Origin: Sipunculus nudus
Taxonomy: Eukaryota; Annelida; Sipuncula; Golfingiida; Sipunculidae
DNA length: 64,000 bases
Reading direction: 5' to 3'
NCBI GenBank assembly: GCA_026874595.1
Contig: CM049319.1
Coordinates: 37,329,473 to 37,393,472 of the forward strand
Below, piece after piece: positions 36,130 to 47,857 of the stretch. The first letter of the stretch is position 1. The number at the start of each line of letters is the position of its first letter. Both the position numbers and the translations under genes were made by a program. The notes under the pieces are model-generated. The model saw nothing but the letters and a program-made list of their open reading frames with translations. It made no database searches and was not told where the DNA came from.

Positions 36130-36375
36130 TTTAAGCCAGTTATTCACCTACCTTTTCACACTAACCTCTTGCTAATTCCTGTATGGAAAAGTTCTTATAA
36201 CGCCTCTGTTATGGATTTATGAGCTTGCTTATCTGCACGCTGTTAATAAACTCACCAATGTTGACGAACGGAACAAAATGTTACCTGAGGTCGTTAGTTG
36301 CAAATATGTTGAAGATGAACGGATTGCCTGTAGCAAGATATCTTTTACAAAACTCTGGTTCGCCTAAATTGCCAC
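36130..36375 (+). repeat. Dispersed repeat family C, copy 1
   Basis: Matches 63700-63960 on the same strand through ATTCACCTACCTTTT, AAAAGTTCTTATAA, a GACNAANGGNAAAA block and TTACCTGAGGT/GTTGCAAATATGT. The 101-codon frame crossing it is incidental. Confidence 0.65.
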
Positions 36376-36452
36376 CAGATGTCTTGTTAAATGTATTTTG
36401 GATTATTTACTCAAAGTCAATTCCCTTTTATCGCTATGATGTGGGTCCGGGC

Positions 36453-36469
36453 GGGGGGGGGGGGGGGGG
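36453..36469. repeat. G17 homopolymer
   Basis: Run of 17 G, preceded by GGGTCCGGGC. Confidence 0.9.
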
Positions 36470-36920
36470 TTGGTCCAATGATCCCTGGGTGATTGCGAAC
36501 ATCTGTAGCTACAAATCAGCATGATGGTGGGTCATGTTAAAAGTATATATTTCCAACCTTTGATCGAAATGGATGGTTAATGTCTAACTTCTACAAATAG
36601 TTGATAAAACAGTGGCTTATCATGTCGACTTAAGTGTGTGTCTGCAGACAAAAGTTCTAGCATAGATGAGAACACAAAGGTGATCTCTCTTTATCATCAT
36701 CTCTTTTACCTCATTACTGTCGTAATGTCAGCGGCTGGTTGAGCCAATAACTCCTGAAGCAAGCGCGGAGGCGTATATGTGTGTCTAGACAATACGTTTT
36801 CTTTTTCCTTAGATAAGGGTGAAACTAATGTAAGGCGTTGTCTTGGGAAAACATTACCCGCGCAAAGAGACATTCTAGCAACTATTATCCTGGAAAGAGT
36901 GACAAAAATAAAACATACGT

Positions 36921-36923
<3 letters not shown>

Positions 36924-36973
<50 letters not shown>
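36924..36973. repeat. (AT)n array
   Basis: About 50 bp of alternating AT. Confidence 0.95.
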
Positions 36974-36977
<4 letters not shown>

Positions 36978-38098
36978 ATCTTTATGTTCTAAATAAAAGG
37001 CTGTTAGCAGAAATGCCACATTGTTTTAAAGCAAATCTAAAACGCCTAAATGTTTCTTTACTCAACTTTACTCAATTTGCATTAATATAAATTGACAATC
37101 TATACAATATTGTACTGCAATGTATAATGATTATGTCAGTATACAAGATCAAACAATATCAGTTCGACGGACCAGTCAAAACACGTATATTTTATTTACT
37201 GAAAAAAAATTAATTTCATGACCCAAATTGAATCAATCACTTTCATGGAAACACCGCTAAATGAAAAGCTTGTTTGATAATATAACATAGTCTGCGCCGG
37301 TCTTTACTCTAAATAATGTTTGTCTGGAATATAATAAAGTTCTAGCCTCAGGACTCGGTGCCCGTTGAAGCCAAACAAAGGAATTCCACGAAGACACAAG
37401 AGAAGAGGTTTCCTATTATTTCTTCAAACCTAAGGCCATCGTATTTTTGTCTTTAATTATCTGTAGGTGCCAGACAATTAGGTAGTGTCTATTCCCAAAA
37501 ATGCTCCGTCATAATTATATTCAGAAGTTCACAAAAGATGTGTTTCATGCAGGCACTTAAAAGTTTTGCAGTTCTTGTGAAATATTGGCATAAACTGACC
37601 CACTGACCTTTGTAGCAAGGACAACAATAATACACACTACCAGGGTCAAGGAGAGGGCACTGATGTAGAAAACTTAAGTAGCCAGTAACATTACCCTCAC
37701 AAGCTGAAGCCATCAGTTGTATTGACCTCTGCAACCGAGAACGTCAGTGATATCGACGTGAAGTACCGTATGGACTGAGAAATAAACATGGCTCTGGCTC
37801 AGTATTGTTATATTGTAAAAATCGTGTAATATTTTAATAAAATTACTATTATTGTGATAATATTATAATATAAAGTATTGTAATAACCATACCCGGCTTA
37901 TATTACTATAGCTTTGCAGGGGGTAAAAAGCCAATAATATATAATAATAAGCTATTGCAAGTTAAGAAATGAAAATTTCAATGCGAATTAAGCGAGACAA
38001 AACAGTATAAAAAAATATTGTAATAACCAGTCAATATTGCAATAACAAAGGTCACTTGGGTCACGGCGCTCCGATGAATGCACCTCATAGATATATAT
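36974..38098. other. AT-rich stretch, no gene recognised
   Basis: Contains TATTGTAATAACCA-type words repeated around 37870-38040. No gene. Confidence 0.4.
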
Positions 38099-38821
38099 TG
38101 TTACGGTACCTAATATAAACAGATCACGTATGCGTGATGAACACAAATTCTGTAACGGAGATAAATAAAATAATCATATTCTGTAACACTAGGCAGCAGG
38201 AAATGTCCAGGGGAATGAATAAAAAGAAGTCAGTGTTTTTTTTAGCAAATAACTATAATTTATTCTTAAAACAATCCTAACGATACAATACACTAAATCA
38301 ATACAATTATAAAGTAAAACAGCGGTATAGCAACAAGTCAATACAATCACATAGAAAGATAATGGTACAGTACCTGGATACCAATACCGTCACCACGATA
38401 ATAAGTCCTTTAAATGTAAACTCTCGGAGAATGACAGTCCAGTGGAAAGTTCTTGTAACATCCAGAAAATAAACTAAAGTCCAAATGCATAAAATCCAGG
38501 AGAAAGTCTTTGAAAATGTATAATTGCCGCATTCGTCGGATAAGGTCTTAGAATCTGACACACGCTTCTACGTCCGCTGGAATCTGCTCTGCTGTCTGCC
38601 CTCTGGTTCTAAAACAGCCCCTTTATATATCTTCACACCTCAAGCCGAGTATCTTTCACTTCTCGAACAGTCTATAAGTTCACGCGTTTCAGGAATTATC
38701 GAGAAGACATCGCTGTGCGTACCTCCACATACCAGGGCCATCACGTGACCCAGGCGTGAAAACCCAAGGCTCACATGACAACGAGAGGTCAACCAGTGCG
38801 GATTAAACATAAAATGTAACA
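38099..38821 (-). mobile_element. LTR-like unit (possible solo LTR) on minus strand
   Basis: Read on the minus strand it begins TGTTACATTTTATG and ends GGTACCGTAACA, giving TGTTAC/GTAACA ends over about 723 bp. It has the order expected of a Pol II LTR: an upstream region with CACGTG and GGGTCACGTGATGG, a TATA box (ATATATAAAG, plus 38621-38630), a G+A-rich leader, a long AT-rich R/U5-like part, and AATAAA (complement at 38259-38264). No primer site, gag or pol lies downstream and I found no target duplication, so a solo LTR that has lost its duplication, or an ordinary promoter region, are both possible. The 84-codon minus frame inside (38307-38561) is hydrophobic and unassigned. Confidence 0.4.
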
Positions 38822-40139
38822 ACAACACGAGTTACGCCCGTGTCACACAATAAAAAGAGCACCTTTAACAATATATATTGAAAAAGTAATGAAAATGCGG
38901 CTGATATTAACATATATACTATATATATAGTCCAGAATCTAAATAAGCACTTAGACTCCATAATTTTTAAAGGCACTTTTAACATGAAAGGGATCTATGG
39001 TTACTAAAGGTGTAATAATAGTGAAATCAGCTACATGACTGAAGTATATAAATGAAGTATTAAAGATCCTTATAAAAATGTATCTACGCGCAACAAGGAC
39101 AAATAGAGATGGGCCCTAGGGTTATATTAAAAATTGCACCATATCAAAGGACAAAATGTGCAGTAATTAATTTTAAATTCTCATTATATTAGATATATGG
39201 TCAGATGAGCTAAACGTGCATTAACATTTTACTTAACAAAGGTTCTGTCTGCTTTAAAAGCGTGCGTTGCGTGATGAGGCAGTATACGCCAGTCTTATAG
39301 TTTTAGCTCTAATGTGTATCTTATGGTTTCATTAACCTTCCAGCAGACAGTTTGCTCACTTCCTTCAACAATTTTACAATAGAAGATATTTCATGGAAAT
39401 AATATTTATACAAACTCTACTGAGGCAGGGAAATAATTAATACATGTTTGTATTAGATCCTTATTTTTTTATCGTATTAATTTTTTAAATTTTACATGTA
39501 AATCATAAATTATCCATACACATATATTTTTTCTACTGACATTTTAAGTTTATTTTAAAAGGAAATTTAAATTTTTCACCGAAATTATTAGAGAAAATTA
39601 CAAACTTTGACAACATAATATCAACCCTTGGGCCCCTATCTCAAACAAGCTTTCTACACTCGGGTGACAAAAGGTTTTCAATGAAAGATACATGTTTAAA
39701 TTTAACTAAAATTAATAATCAGTAAATATTGATAAAATCCCCCCCTTTTCAAAACAGTCATTTTAAAAAGGAATATAAATGACATTATTAACATGCTCAT
39801 TATTAAAGACTCCTATAAGTTAACAAATTAATTTTCAGCTCTCTTAGGTAGTTGGCTAATAGGAATTTCTCACAATATGAACATTCATATACTTTTCAAG
39901 CAATTGTTCATCAACTTTGTCGACACATGATTACATTAGCACATATAACAAAATGTAGCTATGGTTATAATTCGTCAACTCAGCTTAAAATAGTCAATGT
40001 TAAAGTGAAGAGGGAAATTACCGCGGCCCCTTTCTTGAAAATATTTATTTATTTTTCGTTAAATAACGTATTTATACTTATAGGAAAAAAACGTAATATT
40101 TGTGGATTTATGCGGGCATTCCATCAGTGCCGGGTAAGC
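38822..40139. other. AT-rich stretch, no gene recognised
   Basis: Strongly AT-rich. The frame at 39852-40157 (101 codons) has no domain and looks like chance. Confidence 0.4.
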
Positions 40140-40500
40140 AAACGTTCAGTCGTGTAGTCGAGTGCACTACCGTCCGAGTCTTCGTGCAAGTACGAGTCCA
40201 GGCCACTCGAGTCCGAGTCCAAGTCCGAGTTCTTGAAGTTCGAGTAGAAATCCACTTGCGAGACCGAGTCATTTGGAATTCGAGTACAATTCCAATACAG
40301 ATTTGAAAGGGGTATTTGATATAATCATGCAGGTTTCAGCAATTTTTGTAATATTATGTCAGTAGTTCACCCATGAACGTTCTCTTTATATAATATGTGA
40401 CAGAGTTTTCTATACTACTTGACTCTGATTTTTCGAGTTCTTACCCCCGAGTCCGAGTACAAGTCCCAGTCCAGGACCCTCGACCCAAGGATCAATGCAA
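40140..40500. mobile_element. GAGTC-rich element, copy 2 (opposite orientation)
   Basis: The left part has TCGAGTCCGAGTCCAAGTCC and many CGAGTC words. The right part has CCGAGTCCGAGTACAAGTCC and CCCTCGACC. The centre is AT-rich. Mirrors the GACTCGGACTTGG words of the elements at 21434 and 60612. Confidence 0.5.
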
Positions 40501-40959
40501 ACGTTATATTCAATATGGAAAATGTGTTATTTAAACTATGAGATTGAATTATGCGATGTGATAGTAATATACCATATGGAGGTGTCTCCATGGAGGTGTC
40601 TCCAGAGTACTGTAATTGGGCTTCTGTTTTTATCTATCATATGAAGTGAAGCAGTTCTTTAAGTAAGAGCAAGATTCTCTTTCAAACCGCAATGTTACAT
40701 TGAGAAGCCACATGCTGGAGCATTGAAATAAAAACTTTTCCTGGTGACCACCGCAATAATGCCTAAGCGTACACCCTGCGTGATGTAAAGTAAACGTACA
40801 TTCCGAGTTCAAAGTAAAAAACTAATTTATACAGACAGCACGGGTATAAAGTAAAAAGTAAAAAATAAAATGAAGCGCCATTTAAAAACGGTACATCAAG
40901 AAGTAGCTACGTAATGGTCCTTTTTTTCAAACAGAGAGAGAGTAATGGTTTTGGTTTCC

Positions 40960-41200
40960 AAGCAACCGTGTAGCCGCCATGGACGTGTCGTTCATCAGAA
41001 GACATTATCTGTCCATTTGGCGCAAATATGGGATGTTCCGAAGCAAGCCAAGTCTTAGAACAGCTGCGGGTTAAGACGCCACGCATTAATCTCAGCAGGC
41101 TGATTTGATAAACACCCCGAAGTCAGCTCTTCTGCAATAATTAAACAAAATGGCAGCCTATTAAGACAGGTGTCGCAAGAACAATTGAAAACGGAAAGTT
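40960..41200. promoter_or_regulatory. Possible conserved regulatory element
   Basis: Unique, less AT-rich block with CAGCTG, GCATTAATC, TTTGATAAAC and GCAATAATTAAAC words. No frame of note. Confidence 0.2.
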
Positions 41201-41790
41201 TAGAAGATTATTTAGTGATGCTGGAATGAGATACCTACAATGGTCAAATAACTCTGATTTTACATTCGTATATATGGATTATGTTTACTGAGAACTAGTG
41301 TTAGGAGCAGTCTCAAATTCATATTGGACACCGATTTAAAAATGTAAAAGCTCTTCTTTTGAGAAGCTCTGTAAATACCTATGGATCGGAATAATGAGTA
41401 TACGTTTATATTATAGCATGCTTTTTACCTTGCTCGTTCAATCGAGCATTTGTATTATGATAGCCCAAACAAGAACAAGAATTGATTATAACGACCAGAT
41501 CTCTATCTCAATAGACAAGGAATACACTTAAATCAGGAACACTCGATGCGTTAATTGTTTTGTAGTGAAACTCAGATGGCTGTTATGGTTGGATACCTCC
41601 TCCGATAATAAATGTTGATCAAAATTACTTCAGTAAGTTGGTGATTTATTCTTTGGCCCAAAGCATAGGCGTCTTAATGGAAGCAAAGTATTTAACAAAA
41701 GTTCAGTACCCGGTTGGATTCTTTTCCTCGTTAATGGATGTACACAAGACAAAAGTGTAACCACAATTTATCAAAATCCTCTGACAATAT

Positions 41791-42229
41791 CTTTAGACGT
41801 CCTGTATATGTTTAGACGCCGCGTATATATGTTTAGACGCCGCGTATATGTTTAGACGCCGCGTAAATGTTTAGACGCTGTGTATATGTTTAGACGCTGT
41901 GTATATGCTTAGATGCTGTGTAGATGTTTAGACGCTGTGTATATGTTTAGACGCTGTGTATATGCTTAGATGCTGTGTAGATGTTTAGACGCTGTGTATA
42001 TGTTTAGACGCTGTGTATATGTTTAGACGCTGTGTATATGTTTAGACGCTGTGTATATGTTTAGACGCTGTGTATATGTTTAGCTGCTCTTTATATGTTT
42101 AGATGCTGTGTATATGTTTAGACGCTCTGTAAAATATGTTTGGCTGCTCTGTACATGTTTAGTTGCTCTTTATATGTGTAGACGCTGTGTATATGTTTAG
42201 GTGCTCTGTATATGTTTTGCTGCACTGTA
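41791..42229. repeat. 19-bp minisatellite with a 57-bp higher-order segment
   Basis: About 23 copies of GTTTAGACGCTGTGTATAT. The first units have CGCCGCGTA in place of CGCTGTGTA. Between about 41905 and 42020 a three-unit block (two variants with GCTTAGATGC and GTAGATG, plus a consensus unit) is itself duplicated, giving a 57-bp period. The 3' units are degenerate. Confidence 0.95.
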
Positions 42230-42604
42230 AACAGACAAACAGACAGCATGACGAAAATAAATGAGGGTATAAACTCTGACATAGTCTGCTATAATTACTG
42301 GAAGAACAATACCAAAACAAGTAATAATTTGTGCACCCCTTGTTTTCGGGCTTTTTTTATTTGAATAAGAGTGTGTTTTCTTTGATGGGAGCGTTATCAG
42401 ATTATTATGTAAAAGCTACTGCCCTTCAAAAACAGCCACCTATAGACGGAGGAGCCTGTATCCGAGAAGCGGAGGATAGCCAGAGGACCGCGACTTAATG
42501 CCCCGACGGGGAAAGTACTTTAAACCTCAGCCTTCCGACTAAATCTGTGTAAGGTAGTCGCCGCCCGAGCTCCCTGGCGAGCCCTGTCTATTAGTGGACA
42601 GCCT

Positions 42605-42627
42605 CCCCCCCCCCCCCCCCCCCCCCC
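42605..42627. repeat. C23 homopolymer
   Basis: Run of 23 C, directly upstream of the small ORF at 42652. Its length is likely unreliable in an assembly. Confidence 0.9.
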
Positions 42628-42651
42628 AAGTTCAGTCAAGTGAGTATAAAG

Positions 42652-42810
42652 ATGGCTCGTGACGCCTACCCAATGAACATCAAACTAATTAACAATGACA
42701 AGGCCCCGCTGTTGCGGCAACAAGATCATGGTAGACTCCGCTCCTTATATAGTCTGAGCTTTCTGAGGAAAACCTTTACTTCAGCATTTACATCTCTCTT
42801 AGAAAAATAA
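42652..42810 (+). CDS. Small ORF (52 codons) with strong Kozak context, unidentified
   Basis: ATG at 42652 lies in AAAGATGGC, with A at -3 and G at +4, and the frame runs to TAA at 42808-42810. The N-terminal part, MARDAYPMNIKLINNDKAPL, has GC-rich codons; the C-terminal part is AT-rich and Ser/Thr/Leu-rich. TATAAA lies four bases upstream of the ATG. The DNA of codons 8-16 also holds overlapping transcription-factor words (ATCAAAC, TAATTA at 42686-42691, AACAATG at 42691-42697), so conservation here might be regulatory. No family recognised. The sequence from 42440 to 42760 is altogether GC-richer than its flanks. Confidence 0.2.
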   Translation: MARDAYPMNIKLINNDKAPLLRQQDHGRLRSLYSLSFLRKTFTSAFTSLLEK

Positions 42811-42929
42811 GAACTAAAGAATATTAACATGCCATATTGTATAACAATTTGCTTATCGCGCATTACTTTTGCAATAATTTTCGCTTACTTTTCCCACACT
42901 TCATTCCATGGTTATTTAAAAGAGGCGAT

Positions 42930-44480
42930 AATCAGACGGTTGTATAAGCGGTGGTGGACTTCAGTACTTGCTTATAAATCGGCCTTATCATAACCGATGG
43001 TAGACTTTAGAAAAGGCGTCCAGACATGGGTTTATCTTAAGCGGTGGTGGCACCGAGAACTAGCCTGAAGACAGGCGGTTAACAGGGGCCGTGAACTGCG
43101 GTATTGGGATGTGGTCAGGCGGTTGTCTTTGGCGAGTAGTTATCTTTGGCTTTCTAAGTAACCTATAAATGGGCCATACCATAACGGTGGTGGACGTTAT
43201 AACTGGCTTCTAGACAGGCGGATATCAGGCGGACTTTATAACTGGTTTCTAGACGGGCGGATATCAGAGGCTGTGGTGGCTCCTCACTGGCTCCTCAACC
43301 GGCGGTTGTCAGGGGATTTGGTAGCCATTATTACTGGTTTCTAGAGGGACAGGTATCAAGGGCTGTGAAAAACTTTATCACTGGCTTCTAGACCGGCGGT
43401 TATCAAAGGATTTGGTGAAAGTTATCACTGGTTTTTAGACGGGCTATTATCAGTGACTGTGGTTGACTTTAGCAATGGCTAATAGACGGGCTGTCATCAG
43501 GGGCTGTGGTGAACTTTATCACTGGCTCCCCGACAGGCTGTTATCAAAGGATTTGGTGAAAATTATCACTGGTTTTTTTGACAGGCGGTTATCAGGGATG
43601 TGGTGGACTACATTACTGGCTAATAGGCGGGCTGCTATCAAGGGCTTTGGTGGACATTATCACTGGCTAATAGGCGGGCTGCTATCAAGGGCTTTGGTGG
43701 ACATTATCACTAGCTAATAGGCGGGCTGCTATCAAGGGCTTTGGTGGACATTATCACTGGCTAATAAGCGGGCTGATATCAGAGGCTGTGGTAGACACTA
43801 TCCTTGGCTAATAGACGGGAGGTTATCAGGGACTGTGGTGGAAATTATCACTGGTTTCTAGACGGGGGGTTATCAGGGGCTGTGGTGAACTTTATCACTG
43901 GCTCCCCGACAGGCTGTTATCAAAGGATTTGGTGAAAATTATCACTGGTTTTTTTGACAGGCGGTTATCAGGGATGTGGTGGACTACATTACTGGCTAAT
44001 AGGCGGGCTGCTATCAAGGGCTTTGGTGGACATTATCACTGGCTAATAGGCGGGCTGCTATCAAGGGCTTTGGTGGACATTATCACTAGCTAATAGGCGG
44101 GCTGCTATCAAGGGCTTTGGTGGACATTATCACTGGCTAATAGGCGGGCTGTTATCAGGGGCTGTGGTGGACTTTATCACTGGCTAATAAGCGGGCTGAT
44201 ATCAGAGGCTGTGGTAGACACTATCCTTGGCTAATAGACGGGAGGTTATCAGGGACTGTGGTGGAAATTATCACTGGTTTCTAGACGGGGGGTTATCAGG
44301 GACTTTGATGGACATTATCACAGGCCTCTAGACCGGCGGTAATCAGGAACTGTGGTTCACCTTAGAACCAGCTTCTGAACGGGTGGTTATCAAGGGCAGT
44401 GCTGGACCTTCTCACTGACTTCTCGACGAGCTGTTATCAAGGCTGTGATAGACATTATCACCGGCTTCGAGACGTTATCA
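42930..44480. repeat. 47-bp satellite with 376-bp higher-order repeat
   Basis: Tandem 47-bp units of the type GGACATTATCACTGGCTAAT followed by AGGCGGGCTGCTATCAAGG and GCTTTGGT. Eight consecutive variant units from 43511 form a block of exactly 376 bp that repeats from 43887. The second block has one extra 47-bp unit before the unit containing AATAAGCGGGCTGATATC. Units outside these blocks are more diverged. 47 is not a multiple of three, so the 84-codon frame at 43463-43717 is an artefact. A short (TC)n tract follows at about 44497-44511. Confidence 0.95.
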
Positions 44481-44511
44481 CTTATGGCGGATGTTGTCTC
44501 TCTCTCTCTCT

Positions 44512-46309
44512 GGATAGTAAAAAAATCGGGTCCTTCATCCCCTCTTACTTATTTTGATATTCCTAGAGATAGTATAATAGAGAGTTACTGCCTATTACTT
44601 TGGCCATATCATATACTAGTGGGAGTGTGGACCTATCGTATTTACATAACTTTACATTGCCCTTAGGCACGCTTTAATTTCCCACTCTTTTGACGTGACC
44701 AGCGTGATGTGCCTGTGAAAGCCTTGCTTCACTGGTCCCAGAAACTGTGACACGTTATTTCCATGAGAAACAAACCATGCGTGACTCAATAACAATGGTG
44801 ACATTGCAATAACAAGATCAAAGATCCGAGAGCCTATAGTTCTGAACAATAAAGTTAAAAAACATGTCCATAAAAAAATTGACGTACTCGGATACCAAGT
44901 GCTCCTTGACGAGCTCTTCTTATTCAGACCGATTGAGATGACAGACGTTTTATGACATTGCGTGATTCCTATACAATATTAGTATCTTTGTCATTCTGAG
45001 CACACTCTCAGTACCAGTGGAACGTCCACTTCACCTTGTTAATCTATGAGCCATCCTTTGCCGGTCGCATGCAGGGAGCTTCTTGCACTATTCGATAAAC
45101 AATGACCAGTTTCAGGGCAGTGGTAATGCCAGCGGTTTAAACAAACATTACGGAAGACGGCCCTCAAAGAGCGCACCACGGTCAGCTTTTTTTCCGGATT
45201 CATTTCATCAAAATATGTTTGCCTTATGGTTTTTCTCTCAAAACAATTTAAATAAAATCTGTCATTTAGATATTAAGATATCTTCTACACCCACGCAATA
45301 AAAATGACTGGTCTAGCTGACAGAAATGCTTTTATGACCTTGGTTCACCTTCGTTCCAAACGGAATCAGATTTTCTCCTGCCGACGTTAACGTTTTAACG
45401 GTGTAATTCAACTTGCAGTAAAGGTATAGAAGGTCATTGAACCGTAACTAGGGACTCTTAACAACGCCCATATACATCTAAAGGCTTATTCAATTAACAA
45501 TTTCAATAGTGGCACTAACGCAAATCATACTTTGAGATAGACTATCGGCAGACTTTTCGGCGATTAAGATGTAAATGAGTCTTTATAATCGGGAGTATTG
45601 AGGATAAATACATATAAATATTTAATAAAAAAACTTCATTGAAATGCCTACAAAGCTCCTGTCAAATATTCATACGGCAGAAGTGCTAACTCAATGTCAA
45701 AATAGGAAGCAAGTGAGTAGGGGTGTGGATTGAAAATGAGTCTTTATACAAAAAAGAAGTTTCAAATTTAAATATATATAAATATAATAACCTTGTTTGG
45801 TCAATATAAAAATATACTGAGAGTTGCTTTACTAAAAGACACTTGATACATAACTTTGTAGTAGACTGCCGGCCTGGAAGTCTAGAGGTTGATATCACAA
45901 ATGTCCACAAACCAACTTTCATAGCAATGTCATATATTACTCAATAAAACAGCCTCTGATGGTGGATATATACCGTCACTTAGTTCTCAGGGTAACGACA
46001 AAAAAGCCAATGTAAGGGGGAGAGCATCGTTTTTTTAAGCATTATAGTGTTCCTGATCTCCCGCAGGGAACTATTTTGTGTATAGTTTTATTTATGCATT
46101 GCCCAATAAAGGGAAGGCTTGTACCACATATCCATCAATTTAATCTCAATGAATAACATTCACTCCTCCCGTTTGCGAATGTTCGCCTTCAAGGCGGTCG
46201 ATTTGCCAGCGCGGGACTTCAGTCATTTTATAGATACATGTGAGACACGTGAGATACGTGACCGTTACTTTGGAAACCATTCTAACAATGGTATTTATGC
46301 CTTCTCCTT
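44512..46309. other. AT-rich stretch, no gene recognised
   Basis: Frames at 44445-45301 and 45686-45922 lack recognisable domains. No repeat relation was found. Confidence 0.4.
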
Positions 46310-46600
46310 GCCTTAACTTTAAAACTAGAAATCTGCATTCAAATGAATGCAAGCCTCCGCAATTCACTTATTCGGCCCATATTCCCAGGTTTATTCGTGC
46401 ATAAGTGACTCTACATTTGTGAATATTCCTTGATGATGTTCCTTGGTCCGGATCATGTGCTGCATTTACACCAAAATTGTATCGAGTCTTCATTGGCCTA
46501 TTCCCGAATTCACCTGGAAATATCATGAGATCCCGTTTATGATTGCGTGACACACACACGGGAAAGAACGCATACCCTTCTGGCACGAGGCAATGATTGT
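46310..46600 (-). repeat. Dispersed repeat family D, copy 1
   Basis: Shares with 54455-54760 (same strand) and 59135-59480 (opposite strand) the blocks AAAACTANAAATCTGC, GAATGCAAGC, CGTGCATAAGTGACT, TGTGAATATTCCTTGAT, TCCGGATCATGT, a CACCAAAAT block, TCTTCATTGG and GAACGCATACCCT. The third copy lies inside a TIR element, so family D may be the interior of that transposon. Confidence 0.7.
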
Positions 46601-47857
46601 ATGACTACACATCCTGGACCTTCGTCTCCCATTTTACAACCGTAAAAAGGTGTAGGTATTTGTGGTTCTATGTCAGCGATGGTTTGAAATGGTATACTCT
46701 CATAATCGATCCTATCATCGATTATTTGACTTTTACATATATCCGGAATATAACTCACCAATTAACATTGAACCCATGTTATGCATCAAATGGTACGTAC
46801 CACGTATTCCAGGGAATATTCCTGGCATTTCATAATCAACTGAGTATTCAATCTGCGTTCTGAAGTAATCGGAATGTGAATCCGGAAAAGTATTTTCAGT
46901 CATGCTTAGGCGGTGGTTTCAAAGGGATTTTTAGAGCGAATTAATGTGTACTGTATGGATGCTCCGTCAAATCTTGGCAGTTGTCCTAAGCCCTAATAAC
47001 ACAGGTGAGATTCGTGTGGTGCTGTACACGCTGTTTCAGGGCCCTTAGTTATACATAGAGATTGTCAATTAGCTGTCCACTTGTCGATGCACAACACGTG
47101 TTGAAAATGTTTAAAGAGTTCAAGTTACGAAGACGGTTCATACACGATTTAAAATTGAGAATTATTAACCTGTGCCGAATATATCTTCCTTTCTATTTCT
47201 AAAAACACTATTTATACAGTAGAAAGAAAGGAAAAAAGGTCATCAATCATTTCACAGTCAAACCGCCTTTTGTTTGACATGCCCATCGACAGTGTACAGT
47301 ACAGAGAATGATGTTATGTTATACCTGAATGTATCTGAACATATCTGAAGACAATTATATTTAGGAAATACAAAGATCAAATAAATCAAATAAAATAAGT
47401 GTACATTAAGTCATGAACTAGGGTTAATCACTAAATTTCTTTGACCATAATACGTCTGGTAGTTTTTTTTGTTAAATGTTTTCTGTATAGGCTTAGCTTT
47501 TTATCATATTTAATTTTATTTTGTCCGCAACCTGTTTAGGTATAATGCTAGGCGTGAAGTTAATGTCTGACATGTGTTTGTGATAACCTAGATATGCGCA
47601 CTTACAATTATTTATTCTTTTGTTATAAAACTTATATTTTTACTATTTAAACCACTTTCTTAAACTGTGGAGAACTTATAATGGATTTGTTGTTTCACTT
47701 AATTTATTGTAGATTGTGCTTCAGATATTTAAATTGTTAAATCTTAATTAGAATTAATGGATGTGGTCAGCTAATGAATTAGTTATCTAGATGCAATTTT
47801 ATCCATTTGTTTTATCTTTATCTCCTTATTTTTCGAAAAATATGATTCTGTTTTCAG
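46601..47857. other. AT-rich stretch, no gene recognised
   Basis: Unique AT-rich DNA. The last 20 bases form the pyrimidine tract and acceptor used by the PKD-like exon below. Confidence 0.4.

Noticed and set aside
43463-43717. 84-codon repetitive peptide frame
   Set aside because: Lies wholly in the 47-bp satellite. The unit is not a multiple of three, so the frame shifts every copy.
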